Source: Cellvibrionales bacterium UBA4451
GTDB lineage: Bacteria; Pseudomonadota; Gammaproteobacteria; Pseudomonadales; Porticoccaceae
DNA length: 64,000 bases
Direction of reading: 5' to 3'
NCBI GenBank assembly: GCA_002390285.1
Contig: DGPB01000004.1
Span: 52,995 to 116,994, forward strand
The notes under the pieces were generated by a model. That model saw only the letters and a list, made by a program, of their open reading frames with translations. It was not told the origin of the DNA and did no database searches. Shown here piece after piece: positions 1-8,851 of this stretch; the stretch's first letter is position 1, and each line of letters begins with the position of its first letter. The translations under genes and the position numbers were made by a program.

Positions 1-2
1 CA

Positions 3-1469
3 ACTATCCTCGAAGCCTATGCAGCGGAACCATCGCGCAAAATTCTTGGTCAGTTGAGCGAGCGCATGAAAGCTGAAGGTGCTACCTTCGACTTGCGTGT
101 AATGGCTACCCACGGCGGCACTATTGGCTGGAAAGCCAAAGAACTGGCTCGTTCGCTAGTATCTGGTCCAATCGGTGGTGTAATCGGTGCTAAGTATCTG
201 GGTGAGCAACTCGGTTATGAAAACATCGCATGTTCCGACATCGGCGGTACTAGCTTCGATATGGCTTTGATCACTCAAGGCGACTACTCTATCCATAAAG
301 ATAGTGATATGGCTCGTTTGGTTCTGTCTTTGCCAATGGTTGCCATGGATAGTATCGGTGCCGGTGCTGGTAGTTTCGTGCGTATCGATCCTTACTCAAT
401 GTCTCTTAAGTTGGGTCCTGATAGCGCTGGTTACCGTGTAGGTACTTGCTGGCCAGAAGGTGGTCTGGATACAGTTTCTGTAACTGACTGTCACATCATC
501 CTTGGTTACCTGAACCCTGATAACTTCTTGGGTGGTATTCTGGATCTAGACGTGCCTCGTGCTCGTCAATGCATCCAAGACCAAATCGCTACGCCACTTA
601 ACATGAGTGTAGAAGATGCGGCTGCTGGTGTAATCGAATTGCTTGACCTTTCTTTGCGTCAGCACCTTCGTGCAATGATTACCGGTAAGGGTTATAGCCC
701 ACGTGACTTCGTGTGCTTCTCCTACGGTGGTGGTGGTCCAGTTCACGCCTACGGTTACACTAGAGGCTTAGGCTTTAAAGAAACGATCGTTCCTGCTTGG
801 GCTGCTGGCTTCTCTGCGTTTGGTTGTGCATCTGCCGACTTTGAATATCGTTACGATAAGAGTGTTGACGTTGGTATCAACGACGAATCAAGCCCTGAAG
901 ATATTGAAGTAGCCTGTCTCAAATTGCAGTCAGCTTGGGACGAACTCAAAGTTAAAGTTCTGGAAGAGTTCGCGATTAGCGGTTTTGGTCCTGAATCCGT
1001 TACTTTGACGCCTGGCTACAGCATGCAATACATGGGTCAGCTGAACGATCTGGAAATTGAATCACCTGTAAAATCAATCAAAGGTAAAGAAGATTGGCCT
1101 GCACTGGTTAAAGCGTTTGATGAAACGTATGCTCGCGTATACGCCGATGCTGCACGTTCTCCTGAGCTGGGTTTTGGTATTACTGGTGCGATCCTTCGTG
1201 GGTCTGTTGTAACTAGTAAGCCTGCCATTCCTAAAGAACCAAAGTCTGGTCCTACCCCTCCTGAGAATGCAAAACTTGGTACGCGTAAGTTCTACGACAA
1301 TCACGAATGGGTTGAAGCTAGTCTGTTCCACATGGAAAGCTTGCTTCCAGGTAACAACATTGTTGGTCCAGCCGTTATCGAATCTGATGCGACTACCTAT
1401 GTTATACCAACTGGGTTCTCAACCTTCTTGGATGAGCATCGCCTGTTCCATCTGGTTGAAGCAGACTAA
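3..1469 (+). CDS. acxA: Acetone carboxylase beta subunit (HyuA-like), 5' end outside window
   Basis: The reading frame is already open at the window edge, so the gene is cut by the window and not truncated in the genome: 488 residues are visible, and the family usually has about 720. The visible part is a hydantoinase/oxoprolinase A protein of the ASKHA fold, with SGPIGGVIGA followed by the phosphate-binding SDIGGTSFD near visible residues 78-86. It is followed by an AcxB and an AcxC, the alpha-beta-gamma set of acetone carboxylase. That enzyme converts acetone and bicarbonate to acetoacetate in the cytoplasm with ATP and Mn. Codon use is strikingly biased to GGT, CGT, AAC and GTT, as in very highly expressed genes. 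A related ketone carboxylase or hydantoinase is possible, but the gamma subunit argues for acetone carboxylase. Confidence 0.9.
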   Translation, partial: TILEAYAAEPSRKILGQLSERMKAEGATFDLRVMATHGGTIGWKAKELARSLVSGPIGGVIGAKYLGEQLGYENIACSDIGGTSFDMALITQGDYSIHKDSDMARLVLSLPMVAMDSIGAGAGSFVRIDPYSMSLKLGPDSAGYRVGTCWPEGGLDTVSVTDCHIILGYLNPDNFLGGILDLDVPRARQCIQDQIATPLNMSVEDAAAGVIELLDLSLRQHLRAMITGKGYSPRDFVCFSYGGGGPVHAYGYTRGLGFKETIVPAWAAGFSAFGCASADFEYRYDKSVDVGINDESSPEDIEVACLKLQSAWDELKVKVLEEFAISGFGPESVTLTPGYSMQYMGQLNDLEIESPVKSIKGKEDWPALVKAFDETYARVYADAARSPELGFGITGAILRGSVVTSKPAIPKEPKSGPTPPENAKLGTRKFYDNHEWVEASLFHMESLLPGNNIVGPAVIESDATTYVIPTGFSTFLDEHRLFHLVEAD

Positions 1470-1528
1470 GGTCACCACATCTAAAAGATTGTTTACGTCA
1501 ATTGACGAAAAGATACAGAGGATTAAAA

Positions 1529-3874
1529 ATGACAATTCTACGAACCCTCGAAGGGATAACAACTGGCAAGCTGTTGAGAAATGGCCTGTCACTAGATGAT
1601 AACCGTAACGGTATTCTGGCTCGTTCAGCAGAAACTGGTCACTACAACGGTATCAAAACTCTAGAATTTAAAGACAGTGATCCAATCGGCTACGAACGTA
1701 TTTTCTCAAAAGTTCGTGCTGGTCTGGTTAACTCTCGTGAAGTTGCTAAGAAAATTGCAGCATCGCCAATTGTTGAGCAGGAAGGTGAGTTGTGTTTCAC
1801 CCTGTACAACGTAGCTGGTGATTGTGTTGCAACTTCTACTGGTATCATCATTCACGTTGGTACCATGGGCGCTGCGATCAAATATATGATCCAGAACAAC
1901 TGGGAAACCAACCCTGGCATCAACGATGGTGACATGTTCACCAACAACGATTGTCAAACAGGTAACGTTCACCCATGTGATATCGCAACTATCGTTCCTA
2001 TCTTCTTCGAAGGATATTTGCAAGCATGGGTAGGTGGTGTAACTCACGTAATTGATACTGGTGCTGTTGGTCCTGGCTCCATGTCAAACGGTCAGATCCA
2101 ACGCTTCGGTGATGGTCTGCAAATTACTTGTCGTAAAACAGGTGTTAATGACACACCTCTGCGCGATTGGTTGCACGAAAGCCAACGTAACGTTCGTACT
2201 GTTAAATACTGGATTCTCGATGAGAAAACCCGTATTGCTGGTACTCACATGATTCGTGAGATGGTCCAAGAATGTATCGCTGACGAAGGTGTTGATGCTT
2301 GGGAAAAGTTCGCACTTGAAGTTATTGAAGACGGTCGTCGTGGCCTGGTTAGCCGTATTAAGGCAATGACCATTCCCGGTAAGATCAAAACAGTAGCTTT
2401 CGTAGACGTACCTTACACTCACGAAGACGTAAACGTACCTTCTCCATTCGCTAAAATTGACACTATCATGCACGCTCCGTGCGAAATCACTATCAAGCCT
2501 AACGCTACTTGGCGTTTAGACTTTGAAGGTTGTAGCCGTTGGGGCTGGCACACGTATAACGCTAACCCCACAGCGTTTACATCTGGTATCTGGGTAATGA
2601 TGACTCAGGGTATCGTGCCTACAGAGCGTATTAATGATGGTGCTCGTTACGCAACTGAATTCCGTCTGCCTAAAGGCACTTGGACTAACCCGGATGACCG
2701 TCGTACAGCTCACGCTGATGCATGGCACTTCCTGGTATCTTCTTGGAGTTCTTTGTGGCGTGGTCTGAGCCGTGCTTACTTCGGTCGTGGTTACCTGGAA
2801 GAAGTTAACGCCGGTAACTCTAACCCTTGTAACTGGCTGCAAGGCGGCGGTATCAACCAAGACGGCGAGATTCATGCTGTAAACAGCTTCGAAACAGCTG
2901 CTTGTGGTACTGGTGCTTGTGCCATGAAAGATGGCTTAAACAACGCTGCTGCAATTTGGAACCCTGAAGGTGATATGGGTGATATCGAGATCTGGGAACT
3001 GGCTGAGCCACTTCTGTACATGGGTCGCATGCAAAAAACCAACTCTGGCGGTTACGGTAAGTACCGTGGCGGTAACGGGTTTGAGACCTTGCGTATGGTA
3101 TGGGGTTCTTGTGACTGGACTATGTTCTTCATGGGTAACGGCTACATGAACAGTGACTGGGGTCTGATGGGTGGTTATCCTTCAGCGACTGGTTATCGTT
3201 TTGAAGCTCACAACACTGGCCTTCTCGGTCCAGACGGTCGAATCGCACAAGGAAAATCAATTCCTTTGGGCGAAGATTTGAACCCCGATGACCGTGAGTG
3301 GGAAAAACACCTTGGTCCAGATGCTGTAGTTAAACGTGATAAGCAGTGCATCACAACTGAAGCAATCTTTGAAAATGGTGACCTATACTTGAACTACCTA
3401 CGTGGTGGTCCTGGCTTTGGTGATCCTTTAGACCGTCTCCATACAGGCGCTCAAAGTATCGAAGAAGATCTGAACGAGAACTACGTTTTGCCTGAATACG
3501 CCAAGAAAATCTACGGTGTTGTATACACTCAAGATGAAGAAGGTACTTACACAGTTGATTCAGCTAAAACAGCCGTTAGTCAAGCTAAAATGAAAGAAGA
3601 TCGTAAAGCCCGCAGCGTTCCTGTTCGTGAGTGGATGGAAACTGAGCGTGCCAAGATCCTTGATCTCGACGCTTCTCCTCAAGTTAAGCAAATGTTTGCG
3701 TCCAGCTTCGCGTTGTCTGAGCCTTTCCTGAATGATTTTAAAACATTCTGGGATCTGCCAAACGATTGGAATCTGTTGGAATCAAGCTTGGGAATCCCCA
3801 TGTTTGGTGCTACTCAGACTATGGATATCAGCGAAATGCCGGACTGTAAGCCCGTCATTATGACTGAGGAATAA
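1529..3874 (+). CDS. acxB: Acetone carboxylase alpha subunit (HyuB-like)
   Basis: A 781-residue hydantoinase B/oxoprolinase-type protein, the normal size of the alpha subunit. ATG 1529 is chosen because AGAGGA lies 8 nt upstream; the TTG at 1502 is in frame but has no such site. The protein begins with TILRTLEG and carries the HyuB signature region with NDCQTGNVHPCD, and a glycine-rich LRGGPGFGDPL near the C terminus. In the known enzyme, alpha and beta form an alpha2beta2gamma2 complex in which ATP is used to activate acetone and bicarbonate. It sits 59 nt after acxA and shares its highly biased codon use. A hairpin lies between this gene and acxC. Confidence 0.92.
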   Translation: MTILRTLEGITTGKLLRNGLSLDDNRNGILARSAETGHYNGIKTLEFKDSDPIGYERIFSKVRAGLVNSREVAKKIAASPIVEQEGELCFTLYNVAGDCVATSTGIIIHVGTMGAAIKYMIQNNWETNPGINDGDMFTNNDCQTGNVHPCDIATIVPIFFEGYLQAWVGGVTHVIDTGAVGPGSMSNGQIQRFGDGLQITCRKTGVNDTPLRDWLHESQRNVRTVKYWILDEKTRIAGTHMIREMVQECIADEGVDAWEKFALEVIEDGRRGLVSRIKAMTIPGKIKTVAFVDVPYTHEDVNVPSPFAKIDTIMHAPCEITIKPNATWRLDFEGCSRWGWHTYNANPTAFTSGIWVMMTQGIVPTERINDGARYATEFRLPKGTWTNPDDRRTAHADAWHFLVSSWSSLWRGLSRAYFGRGYLEEVNAGNSNPCNWLQGGGINQDGEIHAVNSFETAACGTGACAMKDGLNNAAAIWNPEGDMGDIEIWELAEPLLYMGRMQKTNSGGYGKYRGGNGFETLRMVWGSCDWTMFFMGNGYMNSDWGLMGGYPSATGYRFEAHNTGLLGPDGRIAQGKSIPLGEDLNPDDREWEKHLGPDAVVKRDKQCITTEAIFENGDLYLNYLRGGPGFGDPLDRLHTGAQSIEEDLNENYVLPEYAKKIYGVVYTQDEEGTYTVDSAKTAVSQAKMKEDRKARSVPVREWMETERAKILDLDASPQVKQMFASSFALSEPFLNDFKTFWDLPNDWNLLESSLGIPMFGATQTMDISEMPDCKPVIMTEE

Positions 3875-3896
3875 TCGTTAACTGAGAAATTGAACC

Positions 3897-3916
3897 GAGT
3901 GCCCCTTGGGGCACTC
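3897..3916 (+). other. Intercistronic hairpin between acxB and acxC
   Basis: A perfect inverted repeat with arms GAGTGCCC and GGGCACTC encloses CTTG, a sequence known as a stable tetraloop. It lies 23 nt after the acxB stop and 36 nt before the acxC start. No T run follows, so it does not look like a terminator. A role in mRNA processing or in protecting the acxAB part of the transcript is inference. Confidence 0.7.
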
Positions 3917-3951
3917 AATCAATGATCAATTAGATATAAGTGAGTATAGAT

Positions 3952-4452
3952 ATGTCTACATATACAAAAAAAGAAGTTGGGCAGCTGGTTGACGGCACGT
4001 TAGTTTGGGAGACAGTGCATCAAATGCTGTCGATGCCTAAAGATGAGGATCGTTATAAGCTTTACATGGAAGTACTGCAGGATGCAGTTTCCTATGATGA
4101 CAAAATCCTTTTGGCAGTAGGCCCACACTTGAACGTTGTGGAATCTGCTACTGATGGTGAAATCATTTATAAGTGTGATTGCGGCCATGACTTCGGTGAT
4201 TACCGTAACAACTGGAAGCTGGGTGCTAACATTTATGTACGTGATACTCCGGAAAAAATGGACCAGGTTTATCCTCGCCTGATGTCTCCTGACACTACTT
4301 GGCAGGTTTATCGTGAGTACTCTTGCCCAACGTGTGGAACAATGCTCGACATTGAAGCTCCAACACCTTGGTATCCATGTATGCACGACTTCCAACCAGA
4401 CTTGAAGACTTTCTTCGAGTGGGTCGGATTGCCTGCACCAGCAAAGATCTAA
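3952..4452 (+). CDS. acxC: Acetone carboxylase gamma subunit
   Basis: A 166-residue protein with the usual size of the small gamma subunit. ATG 3952 is preceded by AAGTGAG about 7 nt upstream; GTG 3940 in the same frame has no good ribosome site. Two cysteine pairs, KCDCGHDF near residue 79 and SCPTCG near residue 124, look like a metal-binding pair; the gamma subunit is described as carrying zinc. The C-terminal segment PWYPCMHDFQPD is rich in likely ligands. It completes the alpha-beta-gamma operon, and a strong terminator follows 30 nt after the stop. Confidence 0.9.
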   Translation: MSTYTKKEVGQLVDGTLVWETVHQMLSMPKDEDRYKLYMEVLQDAVSYDDKILLAVGPHLNVVESATDGEIIYKCDCGHDFGDYRNNWKLGANIYVRDTPEKMDQVYPRLMSPDTTWQVYREYSCPTCGTMLDIEAPTPWYPCMHDFQPDLKTFFEWVGLPAPAKI

Positions 4453-4467
4453 GATCTAAGATCTAAG
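4444..4467 (+). repeat. 7-bp tandem repeat over the acxC stop codon
   Basis: The unit AAGATCT occurs three times in a row plus a partial AAG. The first unit encodes the last residues, and the junction of units 1 and 2 makes the TAA stop. Because the period is 7, TAA recurs at 4450, 4457 and 4464, one in each frame. Confidence 0.9.
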
Positions 4468-4482
4468 CTGAAATAGTAGTAC

Positions 4483-4518
4483 TGGGTCCCGGCCTTTTGG
4501 TCGGGACCCATTTATTTT
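4483..4518 (+). terminator. Rho-independent terminator of the acx operon
   Basis: The stem starts TGGGTCCCG and ends CGGGACCCA. It extends inward by a G-T wobble and two C-G pairs to 12 bp around a TTTT loop, and TTTATTTT follows directly. It separates acxABC from the secB-like gene. Confidence 0.93.
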
Positions 4519-4742
4519 AGGCTTATCAAAAGTTCTAAACTGGATTCGGTTTCAAACCTTCCTAACTATTTTCTAGCGTTCGTAAGCAAATAGTTAATCC
4601 GTAGAGGGGCTTGCCCAGCTTATATCTGCCAGTACTGCTGGATAGAAAAATTTATCGATTAAATCATTGAAATATTGCCAGTCATCCCAACATTATTGGT
4701 TAAGTTGGTTGACCGTAAATTATAAGTGTTGAGGAGAAGACT

Positions 4743-5195
4743 ATGTCCAAAAAGAACAATGATGAGAAAAACAATGAACCGCATTTTTCAATGCAGAAAA
4801 TATATTTAAAGAAGAGTATTTTTGAATCACCTAATTCCGCCAGTGTTTTTGGTACCGATTGGAAGCCAGAAACTACGCTAGATCTCAATATTAGTCACAA
4901 TGTCATTGATGATAATGGTCGCTACGAAGTTACTGTGACGGTTGAGGTTACAGCGAAGAACCAAGAAATTGCGGCATTTAATCTGATCGTTGATCAGGCG
5001 GCAATGTTCCTAATTTCAGGCTTTCCAGAAGACCGTTTGAATGAAGCTTTGAACTCAGCCTGCCCATCTATTATGTTCCCTTACCTTCGCGAAACAGTGG
5101 ATCATACCTTGCTTAAAGCGGGCTACCCTCCTCTGATGCTTGCGCCCATTAATTTTGATGCAATGTATAAAGAGAAAAAAGGACTGGCCCATTAA
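4743..5195 (+). CDS. SecB-like protein-export chaperone
   Basis: A 150-residue protein that aligns over its whole length with SecB. It has QKIYLKKSIFESPN near the N terminus and the C-terminal SIMFPYLRETVDH and LAPINFDAMY typical of the family. SecB tetramers hold unfolded preproteins for SecA at the inner membrane. The start is ATG 4743 with GAGGAG 6 nt upstream. Canonical secB in gammaproteobacteria usually lies beside grxC and gpsA, which are absent here, so this may be a second copy. It stands alone behind the acx terminator and before a 340-bp gap, so a link to acetone use cannot be claimed. Confidence 0.85.
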   Translation: MSKKNNDEKNNEPHFSMQKIYLKKSIFESPNSASVFGTDWKPETTLDLNISHNVIDDNGRYEVTVTVEVTAKNQEIAAFNLIVDQAAMFLISGFPEDRLNEALNSACPSIMFPYLRETVDHTLLKAGYPPLMLAPINFDAMYKEKKGLAH

Positions 5196-5238
5196 TACAA
5201 GCGCCCAATAAATAAAGGGCGCACATATAAAATTTATC

Positions 5239-5272
5239 AAATGATGTCGAGAGCAGGCTTTCGGCATCATTT
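5239..5272 (+). other. Hairpin in the 5196-5536 intergenic region
   Basis: The arms AAATGATG and CATCATTT extend through T-G, C-G, G-C, A-T and G-T pairs to a continuous 13-bp stem with an 8-nt loop. No T run follows. A smaller GCGCCC/GGGCGC hairpin lies at 5201-5222, just after the secB-like stop. Together they may end that transcript or stabilise its 3' end. The rest of this 341-bp gap holds the poly-C tract and nothing else I recognise. Confidence 0.5.
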
Positions 5273-5396
5273 AACGTCCTGAGTCTAACGTCTATACCAG
5301 CCACAATTTTCTGCTTACCAGATTAAGCCTGATGACCACGGTATTTATTGAACGATCAATCATTAGCGCGAGTAACGGGCTAAGTAAGTCTATCTG

Positions 5397-5406
5397 CCCC
5401 CCCCCC
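5397..5406 (+). repeat. Homopolymer tract of ten C
   Basis: Ten consecutive C residues lie 131 bp upstream of the gamma-glutamyltransferase-like start. Tracts of this length slip during replication and can vary in length. Whether it lies in a promoter cannot be told from sequence. Confidence 0.9.
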
Positions 5407-5536
5407 TCTATCCTCTAACTATCGAACACGGTACTAAATTTGCGATGAATCAAGATCATCGACACCATTTAATGTAAATCGCGATACTATTCTATACATT
5501 AAGTACTGAGCTTATTTTGTGCTGAAGGAATAGTGA

Positions 5537-7099
5537 GTGCCTATAATGAAGGGTGCCATTGCGGCAGGCCATCCGATGACTGCGGCTGCAGCCGAGGAAA
5601 TCTTACAAGATGGTGGCAATGCCTTTGATGCGATTGTAGCGGCCCATTTTTGCGCATGCGTAGTAGAACCCGTATTGGCATCATTGGCGGGTGGCGGCTA
5701 TATGCTGGCTCAGAAAGAAGGCGCTGACCCGATTGTGTACGACTTCTTCGTACAAACCCCTCGATCAAGAAATTCAAAAACCGCACCTGATTTCTTCCCT
5801 ATTCATGCTGATTTTGGCACGGTATTACAGGAATTTCATATAGGATTGGGATCCATCGCTGTGCCTGGTTCAGTGCGTGGTATGTTTGAAATTCACCGCG
5901 ATCTTTGTACGCTACCGATGAGTCGTCTCGTTGAGCCTGCGGTAAAGGCGGCAAGAGAGGGGGTGCGACTCAGTCATCTTCAAGCAAAGATTTTTGACAT
6001 CGTCAGTCCTATTTATTCGGCGACCCGAGAAGCACGTCAGACGTATATCAGTCCTACGAAGTCGGGATTCTTGGTCAGTGAAAATGATTTACTGAAGCAG
6101 CCTAAATTGGCTGAGACCCTCGGCAGCTTAGCAAAAGAAGGCGATAAATTATTTTACGAGGGAGATATTGCCAATAAAATAGCACAGCTCTGTACAGAGG
6201 GCGGTGGGTATTTAACACGCGATGATTTGAGTCATTATCAAGTGATACGCAGGCCGCCTTTACAGCTGAAGTATCGAAATGCCCGATTGTTTACCAATCC
6301 CCCACCAGCTTCTGGGGGTATTTTGATTGCAATGGCGTTAAAACTCCTTGAGCAGCAGAATGTGGGTGCATTGGGTTTTGGCAGCTACCAGCACTTGGAC
6401 TTATTGGCGGCAGGCATGGCGGCGACGAATCAGGCTCGTTTGGATATGCTGTTAACAAATAGTGACGGAGTGGCGGAATACTTACTGGAGGAACAGTACT
6501 TGAGCCAGTATCGCCAGCAGGTAGCTGATCGTGCCCAATGTTTACGGGGTACAACCCATATTAGTGTGGTCGATGGTTTTGGGAATAGTGCTAGCATGAC
6601 AGTGAGTAATGGCGAGGGCTGTGGCTACATGGCACCTGGTACAGGCATTATGTTGAATAACATGCTGGGAGAAGAGGACATCAATCCCGCTGGTTTTCAC
6701 TGTTGGCCAGAAAACCAGCGAATGACCTCGATGATGTCTCCCAGTCTATTGCAGTTGGATAATGGCACATCAGTGGCGTTAGGTTCGGGCGGATCAAATC
6801 GCATTCGCACGGCGATTTTACAGGTAGTGAGCAACCTCGTGGATTTCGCCATGTCGCCGGAGCAGGCGGTATCGGCGCCCCGGATACATTATGAAAATGA
6901 GTTGCTAAACATTGAGCCTGGATTTGAGGATGCAGCACTTAACATGCTGAAAGATGATTACCCTAACCAGAAGCGTTGGGAGCAGCTTAATTTATTTTTC
7001 GGTGGTGTTCACACGGTTGAATTTGATGGTCATCATTTTCATGGTGTGGGCGATTCTCGCCGTGGTGGGGTTGGTGTTGTCGTGAACGGCGATCCTTAA
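5537..7099 (+). CDS. Gamma-glutamyltransferase-like Ntn hydrolase
   Basis: A 520-residue protein of the gamma-glutamyltranspeptidase family, which cleaves gamma-glutamyl bonds such as that in glutathione and self-processes at a threonine. The N-terminal region reads like the family's ILQDGGNAFDAIVAA and SLAGGGYML. The processing site appears at RGTTHISVVD with the presumed nucleophile Thr339, followed by the oxyanion motif GSGGSNRIRTA. GTG 5537 is chosen because AAGGAA lies 7 nt upstream; ATG 5546 is the alternative. There is no signal peptide, whereas classic bacterial GGTs are periplasmic, so this is likely a cytoplasmic paralogue of unknown substrate. It is slightly shorter than the usual 530-580 residues. 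Confidence 0.82.
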   Translation: MPIMKGAIAAGHPMTAAAAEEILQDGGNAFDAIVAAHFCACVVEPVLASLAGGGYMLAQKEGADPIVYDFFVQTPRSRNSKTAPDFFPIHADFGTVLQEFHIGLGSIAVPGSVRGMFEIHRDLCTLPMSRLVEPAVKAAREGVRLSHLQAKIFDIVSPIYSATREARQTYISPTKSGFLVSENDLLKQPKLAETLGSLAKEGDKLFYEGDIANKIAQLCTEGGGYLTRDDLSHYQVIRRPPLQLKYRNARLFTNPPPASGGILIAMALKLLEQQNVGALGFGSYQHLDLLAAGMAATNQARLDMLLTNSDGVAEYLLEEQYLSQYRQQVADRAQCLRGTTHISVVDGFGNSASMTVSNGEGCGYMAPGTGIMLNNMLGEEDINPAGFHCWPENQRMTSMMSPSLLQLDNGTSVALGSGGSNRIRTAILQVVSNLVDFAMSPEQAVSAPRIHYENELLNIEPGFEDAALNMLKDDYPNQKRWEQLNLFFGGVHTVEFDGHHFHGVGDSRRGGVGVVVNGDP

Positions 7100-7206
7100 C
7101 AAAATGGGTATGCAGAAAATATTTTCAGAATGCTAACTCTAGAAAATTACCCCGAGACCGTCAATTAAAGAAAGGAACTTAAAGATAACCACCTAGAGAG
7201 CGCCAC

Positions 7207-7941
7207 CTAAAGAAAGTCACCCCAAAGTGACTGAAGGATACTGATGGCGACAACGGGTGCTGTTTCAGTGCGTAACACTCGAGGTCCAAGGGTTAGTGAT
7301 GTAAATCTAGCGTCTTCAGCCAGTTTGATTTCTTGAGAACTCAACCCACCTTCAGGGCCAATCAACAGGGCAGCACTTGCAGCCTGTTGTGTACCCAGTT
7401 CTCGAATATTGTGATCGCTGCGGTGGTGCAGGACTAATTTTTTGTCAGCCTCCACCGTCCTAAGCCACTGGTCGATAGTGATAGGTGAGTGGATGATGGG
7501 GATTCGATTGCGGTATGACTGTTCACAGGCACTGATGCAGATCTGCTGCCAGTGACGCACTTTCTTTTCAGCCCGCTCCCCTTTTAGTTTCACTTCGGTC
7601 CGTTCGGTATACAACGGTGTAATTTCAGTAACGCCTACCTCAGTGGCTTTTTGGATCAGCCAGTCCATCCGGTCACCTCGGGACATCCCGATACCAAGAT
7701 GGATGTGCAGGGGAGATTCACGCTCAGTGTCAGTGAAACGGGCCACGGAGGCGGTTACCCGCTTGCTGCTACATTCACCAAGGGTGGCGAGAAACTCGCC
7801 GCCCTGGCCATTGAACAGCGATACCGGGTCGCCAGACTTTAGCCGCAATACGGTGGCCAAATGACGAGAAGATATCGCGTCCAGCGTCACCTCCTCACCA
7901 GTGGTTAAGGGTTGGTCGGTAAAAACCCGAATTTCACGCAT
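7207..7941 (-). CDS. rsmE: 16S rRNA m3U1498 methyltransferase
   Basis: A 244-residue SPOUT-class methyltransferase with an N-terminal PUA-like barrel and the C-terminal knot motifs LLIGPEGGLSSQEI and LGPRVLRTETA. RsmE methylates N3 of U1498 in 16S rRNA using SAM. Its ATG overlaps the metF stop as TAATG, so translation is probably coupled. Its place at the end of the SAM-cycle cluster is notable because it is itself a SAM consumer, but that may be chance. Confidence 0.95.
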   Translation of the reverse strand: MREIRVFTDQPLTTGEEVTLDAISSRHLATVLRLKSGDPVSLFNGQGGEFLATLGECSSKRVTASVARFTDTERESPLHIHLGIGMSRGDRMDWLIQKATEVGVTEITPLYTERTEVKLKGERAEKKVRHWQQICISACEQSYRNRIPIIHSPITIDQWLRTVEADKKLVLHHRSDHNIRELGTQQAASAALLIGPEGGLSSQEIKLAEDARFTSLTLGPRVLRTETAPVVAISILQSLWGDFL

Positions 7942-8780
7942 TAGTGGTCGGAGAAACCCAGATTGCGACAGAGGGCTGCATTGGCCTCGACCTGATTCAT
8001 TGTGTAGAAATGTAGCCCTGGTGCACCACCCGCCAACAATTTTTCACAGAGGCTAGTGACCACTTCTAAGCCGAATGCCTTGATACTTTCAGTGTCATTC
8101 CCGTACTGCTGAAGTCGCTGGCGAATCCAGCGGGGGATGTCGGCGCCACAGTTATCAGAAAACCGAATCAAATTTTGATAGTTAATGATGGGCATAATCC
8201 CGGGAATAATGGGCTGGTCGATACCCGTTTTTCGACATTGATCCAGAAAATAAAAGTAGCTATCGGCATTGTAAAAATACTGGGTGATGGCGCGGTTGGC
8301 TCCAGCTTCAAATTTTTTGCCTAGCCAGTAGATATCCTTCTCGTAGCTTTCTGCCTCCGGGTGGATTTCCGGATAAGCCGCAACTAACAGTTCAAAGGTA
8401 TCGCCAAAGTGTTGGCGGATAAAGCCGACTAGCTCATTTGCATAAACAAGCTGCCCAGCACCACCCATGCCTGAGGGCAGGTCACCGCGCAGGGTAACGA
8501 TGCGATTGATCCCTGCATCCTTGTAACTTTGGAGTAATGCCAAAACGGATTCTCGGCTATCTCCACCAATGGATAAATGGGGTGATGCATTAGAGCCGGC
8601 GCCCTGTATCTCAAGCACAATATCACGGGTGAATTCACGAGTGGAGCCACCAGCCCCATAGGTTACCGAGAAAAATTCTGGCTTAAATTTGGCCAGTTGA
8701 CGATGGGTGTCGCGAAGCTTTTCTCTACCCTCGGGGGTCTTAGGTGGAAAAAACTCAAAGCTGATGTGTTGATTTGTCAT
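7941..8780 (-). CDS. metF: Methylenetetrahydrofolate reductase
   Basis: A 279-residue MTHFR, close to the usual 280-296. It starts SFEFFPPKTPEG, typical of the flavin-binding barrel. MetF reduces 5,10-methylene-THF to 5-methyl-THF, the methyl donor for methionine synthesis, with FAD and NADH in the cytoplasm. It lies 71 nt after ahcY on the same strand and overlaps rsmE by one base. With ahcY and metK it covers most of the activated methyl cycle; no methionine synthase is present in the window. Confidence 0.95.
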   Translation of the reverse strand: MTNQHISFEFFPPKTPEGREKLRDTHRQLAKFKPEFFSVTYGAGGSTREFTRDIVLEIQGAGSNASPHLSIGGDSRESVLALLQSYKDAGINRIVTLRGDLPSGMGGAGQLVYANELVGFIRQHFGDTFELLVAAYPEIHPEAESYEKDIYWLGKKFEAGANRAITQYFYNADSYFYFLDQCRKTGIDQPIIPGIMPIINYQNLIRFSDNCGADIPRWIRQRLQQYGNDTESIKAFGLEVVTSLCEKLLAGGAPGLHFYTMNQVEANAALCRNLGFSDH

Positions 8781-8851
8781 AGTCTGTAAGTTCGTTATCG
8801 TTATTTATGCCTGTTAACGAGGCTTATCTTCTTGATGCGAAATCTTAACGA

